64,000 nt of DNA from CAJAQL01 sp964442965 (GTDB taxonomy: Bacteria; Patescibacteriota; Minisyncoccia; UBA6257; 2-01-FULL-56-20): positions 1 through 64,000 of the forward strand of contig CAYUBE010000001.1 of the NCBI GenBank assembly GCA_964442965.1, written 5' to 3'. Position numbers and translations under genes: made by a program. Every line of letters starts with the position of its first letter. Position 1 is the first letter of the stretch. Shown here in pieces: positions 40,631 to 49,231 of the stretch. The notes below the pieces were generated by a model. That model saw only the letters and a list, made by a program, of their open reading frames with translations. It was not told where the DNA came from and searched no databases.

Positions 40631-41878
40631 CTATTCGTACCGCAGTGCTTCGATAGGACTCTTTTTGCCGGCTTGGCGCGCAGGGTAGATGCCGAACGCG
40701 ACGCCGCAGGCGGTTGAAACGAAAACTGCGATGATGACAGCCGATAACGGGAACTCGAATGTCCAGCCGCCGGCAATAACGTGCGAGAGAACAAGCCATG
40801 CGAGCGAGACGAATGCGGCCCCGAGTGCGATGCCGATCACGCCGCCGAGGAAAGTGAGCATGACCGATTCGATGAGAAATTGCTGGAGGATATCGCGGTC
40901 GGTCGCGCCGACGGCTTTTCTGAGGCCGATCTCGCGCGTCCGTTCAATGACCGAAACAAGCATGATGTTCATGATGCCGATGCCGCCGACGATGAGCGAG
41001 ATCGAAGCGATGGCGGCAAGGAAGAGCGTCATGACGGAGGTGATGCTGCCGAGGAGCGACAGGATATCCTGCTGGGTCTCGATCGTAAAATCATCTTTGT
41101 TGGAATTCGTGATACCGTGATCGTGTTCAAGGACAGATTGAATGCGCGATTTCACGAAGGAGATGTCGTACGCGGGATTCGCCGAAGCAAAGATATAGTT
41201 GAAATAGGTGATGCCGAGCATCTGGCTCTGGGCGACGGTGATCGGAACAATGGCGAGGTCGTCCTGATTTACGCCGCCCGGGCCAGTGCCTTTCGGTGAT
41301 AGAACGCCGACCACATGGAAGGTTGTATTTTTCAGGCGGATATCTTTGCCGACTGGATTGATATTTGGCCCAAAGAGAGTGGTCGCAAGATCGGAGCCGA
41401 TGACCACGACATGGTTATAGGCGGCGACATCGGCGTCGCTGAAAGGATAACCGTTTGCCACGGTAAAGTTTCGCACCGGAAAAAAGTTTGCAGTTGTGCC
41501 TTGATAGGTCACCGTGAGATCGTTGTCGCCGTACACCGCATCCGCTTGGCCGCCAACGAGCGGCACCACGGCTGAAATGGATGGTTCACGCGAGAGCGCA
41601 TCGACATCCTGCTGAACCAGGCTCGTGATCACGATGCCTTGCGATTGCGCAGGGGATTGGAATCGGCCGTTGTTGGTTCCTCCTGGGATGATGAAGATGA
41701 GGTTCGAGCCGATGCCCTGGACCTGGCCTAAGATATAATCCTGCGCCGATTGGCCGATCGACATCAGAATGATAACGGACGCGATGCCGATCACAATGCC
41801 AAGCATGGTTAAGGCCGATCGCATCTTGCCGTGATGCAGGCTGTCGAGTGCCGAGTTGAATGAATCCTTGATGCGCAT
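40631..41878 (-). CDS. MacB-type ABC transporter permease
   Basis: 415 aa. FtsX/MacB topology: one N-terminal helix (SALTMLGIVIGIASVIILMS), a large extracytoplasmic domain, and three C-terminal helices with the conserved SVIERTREIGLRKAVGATDRDI loop. Works with the ATPase (41986-42699) and the membrane-fusion-like protein (42830-44386) as an export or mechanotransmission complex. Substrate unknown, possibly peptides, lipoproteins or drugs. Confidence 0.93.
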   Translation of the reverse strand: MRIKDSFNSALDSLHHGKMRSALTMLGIVIGIASVIILMSIGQSAQDYILGQVQGIGSNLIFIIPGGTNNGRFQSPAQSQGIVITSLVQQDVDALSREPSISAVVPLVGGQADAVYGDNDLTVTYQGTTANFFPVRNFTVANGYPFSDADVAAYNHVVVIGSDLATTLFGPNINPVGKDIRLKNTTFHVVGVLSPKGTGPGGVNQDDLAIVPITVAQSQMLGITYFNYIFASANPAYDISFVKSRIQSVLEHDHGITNSNKDDFTIETQQDILSLLGSITSVMTLFLAAIASISLIVGGIGIMNIMLVSVIERTREIGLRKAVGATDRDILQQFLIESVMLTFLGGVIGIALGAAFVSLAWLVLSHVIAGGWTFEFPLSAVIIAVFVSTACGVAFGIYPARQAGKKSPIEALRYE

Positions 41879-41894
41879 GAGATTAGTTATGTAG

Positions 41895-41971
41895 TGTCAT
41901 TCCGAGCTGTGCGAGGAATCTTTTTTTAAAGAGAGGATCCTTCGTTCCGCCATTGCGGGACTCAGGATGAC
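41895..41971. repeat. GC-rich palindromic repeat (TGTCATTCCG family)
   Basis: Begins TGTCATTCCGAGC-TGT-GCGAGGAATC and ends GGATGAC, with a second hairpin TTCCGC-CATT-GCGGGA. It lies between two genes of the same transporter operon. Confidence 0.7.
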
Positions 41972-41985
41972 CGCGCTAAGCGCGG

Positions 41986-42699
41986 TCATTTGAAGAATTC
42001 ATCTTTCGACCTTCTTGGTTTTGCGACTGGTGTATCGCTTTCGATGAGACCGTCCCTGATGCGAATGATGCGATCGGCGAATTCCGCGGTATAGGTCTCA
42101 TGCGTCACGAGTATGACCGTGTGGCCCTTTTTGTTCAGATCGTCGAGGATGCCCATGACCTGCGCACCGGATTTTGAGTCGAGGTTGCCGGTCGGTTCAT
42201 CGGCGAAGATGACGTTGGGCTTGTTCACGAGCGCGCGGGCGATCGCGACGCGTTGTTTCTGGCCGCCGGAGAGCCGGCCTGCCTCGCTCCATAGTTTTTC
42301 TTCGAGGCCGACCGAGCGCACGGCGTCTTCAACCATTTCTTTCCTTGCCGTAACAGGCAGGTCGAGCGCATAGAGCAGGGGAATCTCGACGTTCTCATAA
42401 ACCGAAAGCCGTGAGAGAAGATTGAACGCTTGAAACACAAATCCCATATCCTTGTTGCGCACGTGAGCCAGCTCCTGGTCGGACATGTCGTCGATGCTTT
42501 TTCCGAAGAAGGCGTAGCGCCCGCCGGTCGGCCGGTCGAGAAAACTGAGGATTTGAAGCAGGGTCGATTTTCCTGAACCGGACGGGCCGATGATCGAGAC
42601 GAAATCGCCTTGATTTATCGAAAAGGAAATGCCTCCGAGCGCGGAGGTCACCGTGCCGTCGTCGATATAATCTTTCTTGAGGTCTTTGACGTCGATCAT
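41986..42699 (-). CDS. MacB/LolD-type ABC transporter ATPase
   Basis: 237 aa. Walker A GPSGSGKSTLLQ, signature LSGGQKQRVAIARAL, Walker B VIFADEPTGNLDSKSG. The C-terminal ~15 residues are Arg/Lys-rich. Energises the neighbouring permease. Confidence 0.95.
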   Translation of the reverse strand: MIDVKDLKKDYIDDGTVTSALGGISFSINQGDFVSIIGPSGSGKSTLLQILSFLDRPTGGRYAFFGKSIDDMSDQELAHVRNKDMGFVFQAFNLLSRLSVYENVEIPLLYALDLPVTARKEMVEDAVRSVGLEEKLWSEAGRLSGGQKQRVAIARALVNKPNVIFADEPTGNLDSKSGAQVMGILDDLNKKGHTVILVTHETYTAEFADRIIRIRDGLIESDTPVAKPRRSKDEFFK

Positions 42700-42710
42700 G
42701 AAATGAATTT

Positions 42711-42794
42711 TGTCATTCCGGCGAAAGCCGGAATCCAGGTTTTATGTTACTCGTTTTCCTGAGAGTTCTGGATCCGTTTTTCAACGGGATAACC
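42711..42794. repeat. GC-rich palindromic repeat, near-complete copy
   Basis: TGTCATTCCGGC-GAAA-GCCGGAATCCAG at the left and CTGGATCC-GTT-TTTC-AACGGGAT at the right are the same arms as the copy at 63842-63903, here separated by a longer central loop. Located between the ATPase and adaptor genes. Confidence 0.75.
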
Positions 42795-42829
42795 CGATGG
42801 CATTTTGGGGTGAACCCGTCGGGGCGTGG

Positions 42830-44386
42830 TTATTTCAGCCCGATGTTAATTGCCTGTTCGCCTTCGGTTGCGCCGGAGACGATCTCCACGTTGCCGTTCT
42901 CGTCCGATATGCCGAGGGTTACGGGGTTCTGAACCACCGCACCGTTCACGAGGGTTTCCACGAATGTGCCACTGTCGTTCTGAAGGATCGCATACTGCGG
43001 CAGGATCAGGACGTTATTTTTCGTCTGCGTCGTGATGTCGAGGTTCGCCGTGAGGCCGCTCTTCATAAGAGGATCGCTCTTATCGAACGCCACCTTGACC
43101 TCGTAATCAACGACGCCGGAAATGATCGTCTGCGCGGGGTCGATGTAGAACACCTTGCCGGTGAATGTTTCATTCGGAAAGGCATCGAAAGTCATTGAAA
43201 CGATGTCACCTATTGAAACTTTGCCGATATCGACTTCCGGGACGTCGGCGTCAACTTCAAGTTCGTTTGCGGCAATCAGCGAAACGACCGGAACGCCCGG
43301 CGATGCGATCTCGCCGACTTTCGCATTTTGCGTCGTGATAATGCCGCTCATGGGAGCCGTGAGCGACGCTTCGTTGATCTTCACTTGAATATCCTGGACG
43401 CTTGCCTCTGCCTGTTCGACTTGCGCCGCCTGGGCGTTAATGTCCTCTTGGGTCGAACCGGCAAGGGTCACATTGAGCGCCGCTTGGGCCTGTGCTACCG
43501 AAGCCTTTTCCGAGGCGATGCTCTGCATGAGGGCATTGACGTTCCCGATCGAGGTGTTCACTTCATCGAGACCGGTCGTGACATCGGTTTTGTAGGTGGT
43601 TGCCGTGGATGGCGTTACATCAGTCGTGTTGACGATGGCATTCAGTGCGGTTGTGAGAAGATTTTTTATGACGGCAAGATGAGCAAGCGTATCCTGTAAT
43701 GCCGTATCAAGCGTTGATGACGGCGTTGCGCCCGTTATGTTCTGATCTTCTCCCTGCCATGCGTTGAGCTCGGTGCTCGCTTCGATCCGGTCGAAGGTGA
43801 TGTTGTTCGCGATTTGGGAGTCGCTGATGGGGAACGTGAGCTGGGGGCTGTTTGTCTCGGCGTTCACGAAAAACGAGCTTAATTGATTGCGGACTGCATC
43901 GTTCGCATTCGCGTAAGCGCTCGTGACCACGTTGGGGACACTCGCATAGGAATTTTCGAGAGTTTGCCTCGCGCTTGCGAGAGCGGTCTGTGATACGGCG
44001 ATGTTCTGCGGCGTCGGGCCAACTTGGAGTTTTTGGAGTGTTGCGGTTTCGGCATCTACATTCGCCTGAGCTTCCGCGAGCTGGGCGGCCAGGTCTTGCG
44101 TGTCGAGCCTCGCGATAACGTCGCCGGCGTTCACGTGATCGCCTTCACTATAGTGCACGGCCGCGATGGTGCCGCCATTCTCAAAAGCGAGATTAACGCT
44201 CTGGGTTGAGGTGACGTTTCCGGTGACACTCACTGTTTCCGTGATCGAGCCTCGTTTTACGGTGACGAATTGATAGGTTGCTTTATGCGATCGGGCAATC
44301 AGAAACCAGGCGCCGCCTCCAACTATGATGACGACAAGCGCGATACCCGTTTTTGTTTTTAGAAAACCAAAATTTTTTTTGAACAT
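42830..44386 (-). CDS. Membrane-fusion/periplasmic adaptor protein (MacA/HlyD-like)
   Basis: 518 aa. N-terminal membrane anchor (GIALVVIIVGGGAWFLIA), biotinyl-lipoyl motif (ENGGTIAAVHYSEGDHVNAG, then LTAPMSGIITTQNAKVGE), a long coiled-coil hairpin interrupted by about 120 extra residues (about 140-300), and a beta-barrel domain. In a presumed monoderm-like cell such adaptors pair with MacB permeases without an outer membrane channel. Upstream gene is the AbrB regulator, 17 nt away. Confidence 0.9.
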   Translation of the reverse strand: MFKKNFGFLKTKTGIALVVIIVGGGAWFLIARSHKATYQFVTVKRGSITETVSVTGNVTSTQSVNLAFENGGTIAAVHYSEGDHVNAGDVIARLDTQDLAAQLAEAQANVDAETATLQKLQVGPTPQNIAVSQTALASARQTLENSYASVPNVVTSAYANANDAVRNQLSSFFVNAETNSPQLTFPISDSQIANNITFDRIEASTELNAWQGEDQNITGATPSSTLDTALQDTLAHLAVIKNLLTTALNAIVNTTDVTPSTATTYKTDVTTGLDEVNTSIGNVNALMQSIASEKASVAQAQAALNVTLAGSTQEDINAQAAQVEQAEASVQDIQVKINEASLTAPMSGIITTQNAKVGEIASPGVPVVSLIAANELEVDADVPEVDIGKVSIGDIVSMTFDAFPNETFTGKVFYIDPAQTIISGVVDYEVKVAFDKSDPLMKSGLTANLDITTQTKNNVLILPQYAILQNDSGTFVETLVNGAVVQNPVTLGISDENGNVEIVSGATEGEQAINIGLK

Positions 44387-44403
44387 GATCTTTGTTAATT
44401 TTT

Positions 44404-44652
44404 TTACTTCTTTTTTATCAGTTTTCTGACCGATGCAAGATGTTCGGTAAGATGGGACGCCATCGCTTCGAACCGAGACGCTTTCATAATGACGAGTATC
44501 TTGTCATGATTGCCCATGACGATGAGTTTCTCGCCTCTCGTGAGCTTCATGGCGGCACGCGCCTCGGCAGGGATCACAATCTGCCCCTTTTCTCCAAGTG
44601 TCGTTATACCGAGAAATTTTTTGGGAACCGTCGGATGGCTTGACTTGTTCAT
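44404..44652 (-). CDS. SpoVT/AbrB-type DNA-binding protein
   Basis: 82 aa. The swapped-hairpin AbrB fold is visible in ITTLGEKGQIVIPAEARAAM and KLTRGEKLIVMGNHDKILVI. It is the first gene before the adaptor-ATPase-permease genes on the same strand, so it probably autoregulates this transporter operon. The C-terminal basic helix (SVRKLIKKK) may extend DNA contact. Confidence 0.87.
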   Translation of the reverse strand: MNKSSHPTVPKKFLGITTLGEKGQIVIPAEARAAMKLTRGEKLIVMGNHDKILVIMKASRFEAMASHLTEHLASVRKLIKKK

Positions 44653-44729
44653 ATCTGATACTTTACCATGAAGGGGTAGCGAATAACAAGTAGGAAAAGT
44701 AGGAATATTCGTATGTTAGTATCATAGCT

Positions 44730-45524
44730 ATGCCATCCATCATTGAAGTTAAGAATTTAACGAAAACCTTCGACGGCATGACGGCGGTGGATAATATTTC
44801 ATTTGACGTTGCCAAGGGGGAGATATTCGCGTTTCTTGGGCCGAACGGTGCAGGAAAAACGACAACGATCAAGATGTTGACCACGCTGCTCACGCCGACA
44901 TCCGGCGAGATTGTGCTGGATGGCAAGAATCCGGCGCGCGACGAGAGCGGTGCCCGAAAATCATTCGGTATCGTGTTTCAGGATCCGAGCTTGGATGACG
45001 AGCTTACCGCCCTTGAAAACATGGAATTTCATGCGGTGCTTTATAAGATACCGAAGGACGTACGAGATTCGCGCATCGAGGAATTGATGAATTTTGTGGA
45101 GCTTTGGGACAGGCGGAATGACTACGTGAAGGAGTTTTCCGGCGGTATGAAGCGGCGGCTTGAGATCGCGCGGGGGCTTTTGCATCATCCGAAAATATTA
45201 TTCCTCGACGAGCCGACGACAGGCCTCGATCCGCAGACGCGAAACCATGTATGGAGTTATATAGAGGATCTGAATAAAAAGGAGCAGATCACGGTTTTCT
45301 TCACAACGCATTATATCGAAGAAGCAGATCGGGCTGCGACGCGCGTTGCTATCATGGATCATGGAAAGATCGTCGCACGAGGGACTCCGAACGAACTGAA
45401 AAAGCAGACCGGCACGGAGCTTCTGGAAGATGCATTCATCAAATTGACGGGATATGACATCCGGAAAGAGTCGGCCGGAGCGGATCACATGCGCACCCAT
45501 GCAAAGGTCTGGGGAAGGCGGTGA
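44730..45524 (+). CDS. ABC-2 type exporter ATPase (DrrA-like)
   Basis: 264 aa. Walker A GPNGAGKTTTIKML, signature FSGGMKRRLEIARGLL, Walker B ILFLDEPTTGLDPQTR. The C-terminal extension is typical of drug- or lipid-exporter ATPases. Pairs with the permease at 45639-46385. Confidence 0.94.
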   Translation: MPSIIEVKNLTKTFDGMTAVDNISFDVAKGEIFAFLGPNGAGKTTTIKMLTTLLTPTSGEIVLDGKNPARDESGARKSFGIVFQDPSLDDELTALENMEFHAVLYKIPKDVRDSRIEELMNFVELWDRRNDYVKEFSGGMKRRLEIARGLLHHPKILFLDEPTTGLDPQTRNHVWSYIEDLNKKEQITVFFTTHYIEEADRAATRVAIMDHGKIVARGTPNELKKQTGTELLEDAFIKLTGYDIRKESAGADHMRTHAKVWGRR

Positions 45525-45530
45525 TAAAAA

Positions 45531-45631
45531 TATCTAATTTCTAATACAATGGCGAATGTCAAAAATGAATTAACTTTTTTAGGATTGGACATTTCATTGG
45601 AAATTAGGAATTAGATATTAGAAATTTTTCG
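45531..45631. repeat. Inverted repeat of TAATTTCTAATA units in an ABC operon
   Basis: ATATCTAATTTCTAATA at the left is matched by an inverted set (GGAAATTAGGAATTAGATATT) at the right, with an inner AATGTC/GACATT stem. It fills the whole 115-nt gap between ATPase and permease. Confidence 0.7.
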
Positions 45632-45638
45632 AATTACC

Positions 45639-46385
45639 ATGTCTGCCATCTATATTCTCTGGCTTCGCCAACTTAAAAGATATTTCCGCTCGACGGCGCG
45701 GATGATCGGTTCGATCGGCCAACCGGTGCTGTTTTTGGTCGCGCTCGGTTTCGGTTTCGGGCCGATTTTTCAAAAAGCAGGCGGCGGCGATTATCTCCAA
45801 TTTCTCGCACCCGGCGTGATTGCGATGGGCATTCTCTTTACAGCGATGTTCATGGGCATCGAGATTATCTGGGACAAGCAATTCGGATTTTTGAAGGAAA
45901 CGTTGGTTGCTCCGGTGTCGCGGATGTCCATCATGCTCGGGCGGACCTTGGGCGGCGCGACGGTCGCGTTGGCGCAGGGCATTCTGGTGTTTCTTATTGC
46001 GTGGGCGATTGGATTTCGCCCAAGCTTCGCCCTGATCGGCGTCGCGTTTGTTTTCATGATTTTAATTTCGATGCTGTTCACCGGCATCGGTACCGCGATT
46101 GCCTCGGTCATGGATGATATGCAAGCATTCCCGCTCATTATGAACTTTCTCGTCATGCCGACATTTTTTCTCTCGGGCGCGCTTTTTCCTCTCTCGGGTT
46201 TGCCGAATATTATCACGCTCATCGCTCGCATTGATCCCTTGTCCTACGGCATCGACGGACTTCGCGGCGCACTCGTTCCCGGTTCGATCCAATTCGGTTT
46301 CTGGTTCGATTTTGGCGTGCTCGGCGTGATCACGCTCGTCATACTTGGCATTGGTGCCTATCTCTTCTCGAAGATCGAAATCTAG
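45639..46385 (+). CDS. ABC-2 type permease
   Basis: 248 aa with six membrane helices. The family region PTFFLSGALFPLSGLPNIITLIARIDPLSYGIDGLRG matches ABC-2 exporters (DrrB type). Early segment LGFGFGPIFQKAGGGDYLQFLAPG is also typical. Forms an exporter with the preceding ATPase; substrate unknown. Confidence 0.92.
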   Translation: MSAIYILWLRQLKRYFRSTARMIGSIGQPVLFLVALGFGFGPIFQKAGGGDYLQFLAPGVIAMGILFTAMFMGIEIIWDKQFGFLKETLVAPVSRMSIMLGRTLGGATVALAQGILVFLIAWAIGFRPSFALIGVAFVFMILISMLFTGIGTAIASVMDDMQAFPLIMNFLVMPTFFLSGALFPLSGLPNIITLIARIDPLSYGIDGLRGALVPGSIQFGFWFDFGVLGVITLVILGIGAYLFSKIEI

Positions 46386-46775
46386 CGGACGATCTAAAAG
46401 TTCCAATCCCGCACAGTCGACCTGTTACCAAGTTTGGTAACCTCACTTAATCTCCAAAAGATTAATAAAATAGCACCTCGTCTCCTTGCAGAAATTATTT
46501 TCGAGCAGTGGAGCACTGAGCGGAGTGAACGCCTGCAAAAAGAAATGGAGACGAAAAGGGGGCAACAGCAGGGTAAAATCGCAAAGAAATGAAAATCCGC
46601 ATGATGCGGATTTTTTGTCAGAGATCTTACGGAATCCGTTGTAGGTATGCACATTACCCGAATATATCGACGAATTCTATTTTCTATGTTAAAACGGAAT
46701 CGAGCAAAGTGCTCAACTAGCGGAATGTTAGTTCTTTGAAAATTTAAAGCTACGGAATGTAGTAGGAGATTTTAG
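46386..46775. other. Intergenic region with a terminator and an open but start-less frame
   Basis: From 46398 to 46588 one plus frame stays open (about 63 codons; the end encodes EMETKRGQQQGKIAKK) but has no good start or ribosome site, so it may be a gene relic. It ends at a terminator, AAAATCCGC/GCGGATTTT (46592-46614) plus T-run. Beyond this lies the leader of the next gene. Confidence 0.45.
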
Positions 46776-47774
46776 ATGAAAGTTACTTCAGACAAAAACA
46801 GCAAATTGCTTGCTCAGTACCCCTTTTTGTACTCGATGTTTCATCTTACGATGGAACCGCTTCACGGCAATGACGATGATGATTGCGCCATCGACGATCT
46901 TTCTATCCACGTCGAAACAGCAGACGGCACCTTAATGTTCCGAAGAGCCGAAAATGTTGGACTCAGGGAAAATAGTTGTATCTTCTTTCTTGACGGGAAA
47001 CGTAAAGGGCAGGTAATGAAACAGGGAGAATATCTCTTCGCTGTTGACGCAAACGGTAAAATCCTGAACCGTCTCGATTGGCCGAGAAACGAACATGACC
47101 GGCGGAATCAAAAAGGTGAGGTATATGGCTACCATGTCTTTTGGAAGTCCAGATATCAAAGCCATTTTGAAGAACCACTGTTTGATGAGACAAAATACCT
47201 TGTATGGATCAAGATACAATGCTGGCATAAGGATTCCAAAGATGATTCTGCCCCTCCTTATAGATTCGGAGAATTCAAGGATCGTTTGGTAGATATAACC
47301 ATTTACCAGAAACCAGAAGGGGGGTTTGATAAACTTAAGCAAGACTCTAATTTCGCTGAACATCTTTATCTCGATGAAAAGCTGATTATAAGAGCAGCGC
47401 TTGAGAGAAACATTGATATTCTCATATTAGAAAGTAGACTTACTGAGTTATGTCGGTTGTTCCAAGATGATGTTTATCAGAATGGAATGAAAGAAATTCT
47501 GGACCAAGGGAATGTTCGTGGAGCCTCAGGTAGGTTCGGTAATGTAGAAGTCCTCTGTGCTGAAATGTGCGGGTACGATCGGGTTGTGCTTGAAGACAAA
47601 AACTGTTGGATCAGTTTTCAGCTCCGTCCAGGATCATCAAATCTCTATGTGTTAGGAATGGGAGGCACCCTTCCTCAACTCAGGAATGTTATAAAAACGG
47701 TTGTGAAGGTGTGGAGTAGCGATCCTAAAAGCCGCTCCGAATTCAAACCGAATAAAGAACTATCGGTTCTGTAA
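46776..47774 (+). CDS. Unknown 332-aa protein of the accessory island
   Basis: Acidic soluble protein, no signal peptide or membrane helix, with TAGGAGA correctly spaced before the ATG. Notable segments are HGNDDDDCAIDDLSIHVETADG, then YGYHVFWKSRYQSHFEEP, LVWIKIQCWHK and VEVLCAEMCGYDRVV. It reads like a beta-rich N-terminal domain followed by a helical part. Not recognised. Two strong terminators follow it, so it is a single-gene unit. Less GC-rich than the housekeeping genes, which fits recent acquisition. Confidence 0.7.
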   Translation: MKVTSDKNSKLLAQYPFLYSMFHLTMEPLHGNDDDDCAIDDLSIHVETADGTLMFRRAENVGLRENSCIFFLDGKRKGQVMKQGEYLFAVDANGKILNRLDWPRNEHDRRNQKGEVYGYHVFWKSRYQSHFEEPLFDETKYLVWIKIQCWHKDSKDDSAPPYRFGEFKDRLVDITIYQKPEGGFDKLKQDSNFAEHLYLDEKLIIRAALERNIDILILESRLTELCRLFQDDVYQNGMKEILDQGNVRGASGRFGNVEVLCAEMCGYDRVVLEDKNCWISFQLRPGSSNLYVLGMGGTLPQLRNVIKTVVKVWSSDPKSRSEFKPNKELSVL

Positions 47775-47793
47775 GATATAGGATTCATAAAAC

Positions 47794-47830
47794 TGGGCTT
47801 CGCAAATTCTGCGGAGCCCAAATTTTTTAT
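47794..47830 (+). terminator. Terminator of the 332-aa gene
   Basis: TGGGCTTCGC (47794-47803) and GCGGAGCCCA (47811-47820), 10 bp with one G-T pair, 7-nt loop, followed by T6. Confidence 0.85.
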
Positions 47831-47882
47831 AACCAAGGCAGGAAGTACGGGCCTAGCCGGTCAGGAAAAGGTTCCGTAATGA

Positions 47883-47919
47883 AAAAGTGCCTTCGATTTA
47901 TTGAGGGCACTGTTTTTTT
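47883..47919 (+). terminator. Second terminator, GTGCC stem
   Basis: AAAAAGTGCC and GGGCACTGTTTTTTT form a terminator-like hairpin. It overlaps the 3' end of a small minus-strand frame. Confidence 0.6.
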
Positions 47920-48041
47920 GGTTTTATTTCATATACGCTTCTCTCTCGCTTGCATTCCCTTATGGCTTCCTCCAATTTTGGAAATTTACTATCCCGAGTC
48001 GGGCTCGCTCCATAATCAGCCTTGTATTTTGAGTACATCAT
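47898..48041 (-). CDS. Small protein or gene relic with KLEEAIRE motif
   Basis: 47 codons, MMYSKYKADYGASPTRD..., ending PKKQCPQ. The central KLEEAIREC is shared, in the same frame and strand, with relics at 49005-49085 and 50148-50234, where amino acids are better conserved than bases. That suggests protein-coding ancestry. No recognised domain; it may be the C-terminus of a lost larger gene. Confidence 0.4.
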   Translation of the reverse strand: MMYSKYKADYGASPTRDSKFPKLEEAIRECKRERSVYEIKPKKQCPQ

Positions 48042-48076
48042 AAAGCAATCTGGCCCAAAGTATGGTATAATGAGAC

Positions 48077-48361
48077 ATGGAAACCTTGGAGAAAAAATCG
48101 TTATTCTGGGATGTTCAAGCTTTGAATCCCGAGAAAGAAAAGAATTTTATCATTACGCGTATCTTGAATTTCGGCGATACGGATGACTTTGCATGGGCCA
48201 TGCAATTCTACGGCCGTGATAAGGTCGAAGAGGTTCTGCAGAAGAGCACGCAATTGGACAAGAAATCGTTTTCTTTTTGGTGTCGGTTTTTCACTATTGA
48301 TCCATCAACATGCATCGAGAAGCAATCAACGAATCAACCGAGCGCGTTCTCGCAAAGATAG
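48077..48361 (+). CDS. Small partner protein of an AbiEii-like toxin (antitoxin-like)
   Basis: 94 aa, starts METLEKKSLFWDVQALNPEKE and contains ITRILNFGDTDDFAWAMQFYG. Proteins of this type (DUF6922-like) commonly precede AbiEii nucleotidyltransferases in Patescibacteria. The gene overlaps the next one by 52 nt in another frame, a usual toxin-antitoxin arrangement. A TATAAT-like box (TATAATGAG) lies just before the start. Confidence 0.7.
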   Translation: METLEKKSLFWDVQALNPEKEKNFIITRILNFGDTDDFAWAMQFYGRDKVEEVLQKSTQLDKKSFSFWCRFFTIDPSTCIEKQSTNQPSAFSQR

Positions 48362-48924
48362 CCGGTCACGTCAAGGACGATTTTTATCTTGCGGGTGGCA
48401 CGGCGCTCGCGATCCAGTTGGGCCATCGGTTGTCCATAGACTTGGATTGGTTTTCGGCAAAAGATTTTCCGCGCACGGCTCTCCGGGAGACGCTTTCCGC
48501 GGTGGGGCGTTTTGAGTTGACCGGAGAAGAAGAGGGGACGATGCACGGCCTCCTGGATGACGTGCGCATCAGTTTTTTACGGTATGCGTATCCATTACTT
48601 TTCCCGTTAGTTGCCTTTGAGGGTGTGGAGCTTGCTGATGAGCGCGATATCGCCGCCATGAAGCTCGACGCGGTATCCTCACGGGGCAGCAAGAAGGATT
48701 TCATCGATATTTATTTCCTGCTCAAAAAATATTCCTTGCCGGAGCTCTTAGAAATATTTGAAAAGAAGTATGCTGGTATAAAGTTCAATCGGCTCCATAT
48801 CCTCAAGAGTTTGTCATATTTTGAAAATGCGGAGGATGAGCCGATGCCGATTATGCTCGAGCCTGTTATATGGGAGGACGTTAAAAGAAAGATCGTTGCG
48901 GAAGCCGATCAGATTTTGAGGTAG
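48310..48924 (+). CDS. AbiEii/AbiGii-family nucleotidyltransferase (toxin-like)
   Basis: 204 aa. The nucleotidyltransferase site is DDFYLAGGTALAIQLGHRLSIDLDWFS (Gly-Gly-Thr...Asp-x-Asp), followed by the conserved ADERDIAAMKLDAVSSRGSKKDFID. AbiEii enzymes of type IV toxin-antitoxin systems modify tRNA or other targets and cause growth arrest or phage defence. The paired upstream gene is likely its antidote. Whether it is active here is unknown. Confidence 0.88.
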   Translation: MHREAINESTERVLAKIAGHVKDDFYLAGGTALAIQLGHRLSIDLDWFSAKDFPRTALRETLSAVGRFELTGEEEGTMHGLLDDVRISFLRYAYPLLFPLVAFEGVELADERDIAAMKLDAVSSRGSKKDFIDIYFLLKKYSLPELLEIFEKKYAGIKFNRLHILKSLSYFENAEDEPMPIMLEPVIWEDVKRKIVAEADQILR

Positions 48925-49231
48925 TATTTTCCCTTGATGATCGATTTCGTCACAGACTAGAAATGCGTGGTCATTGACGCAGCTCCTTTCCATTGATCTT
49001 CTGCTTAGTATTCCCTTATGGCTTCCTCCAATTTTCTTAAATCTTCTTTGAATTGGTTCCAAATGACACACGCATAGTGCACTGTGCACTGTACGGGATT
49101 TTGACTGCTAAAATCCTGAATCAGCTCGAATACACAACCTAATTTTGTGGTTTCAAATCCTTGGCTTCGAATCAGGTGAATACATGCTCGCGAGTGGTTG
49201 TTTTATCTTTTTGACGTGATATCCTTTGAAT
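48925..49231. other. Spacer with a coding relic
   Basis: No complete gene is seen. A minus-strand frame ending at 49005 is open upstream for about 60 codons and ends WNQFKEDLRKLEEAIREY. It has no convincing start. Confidence 0.45.
49005..49085 (-). pseudogene. Relic with WNQFKEDLRKLEEAIRE motif
   Basis: The frame ends in a stop at 49005-49007. Compared with 50148-50234 the residues WNQFK-DL-K-EEAI-E are kept while third positions vary (for example GAAGAT/GGAGAT, TTAAGA/CTCAAG), so the similarity was selected at protein level before decay or the two are still short genes. Confidence 0.4.

Noticed and set aside
46398..46588. Possible small gene after the ABC-2 permease
   Set aside because: The frame is open but has no acceptable start codon with a ribosome site. 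It is recorded only as part of the intergenic region.
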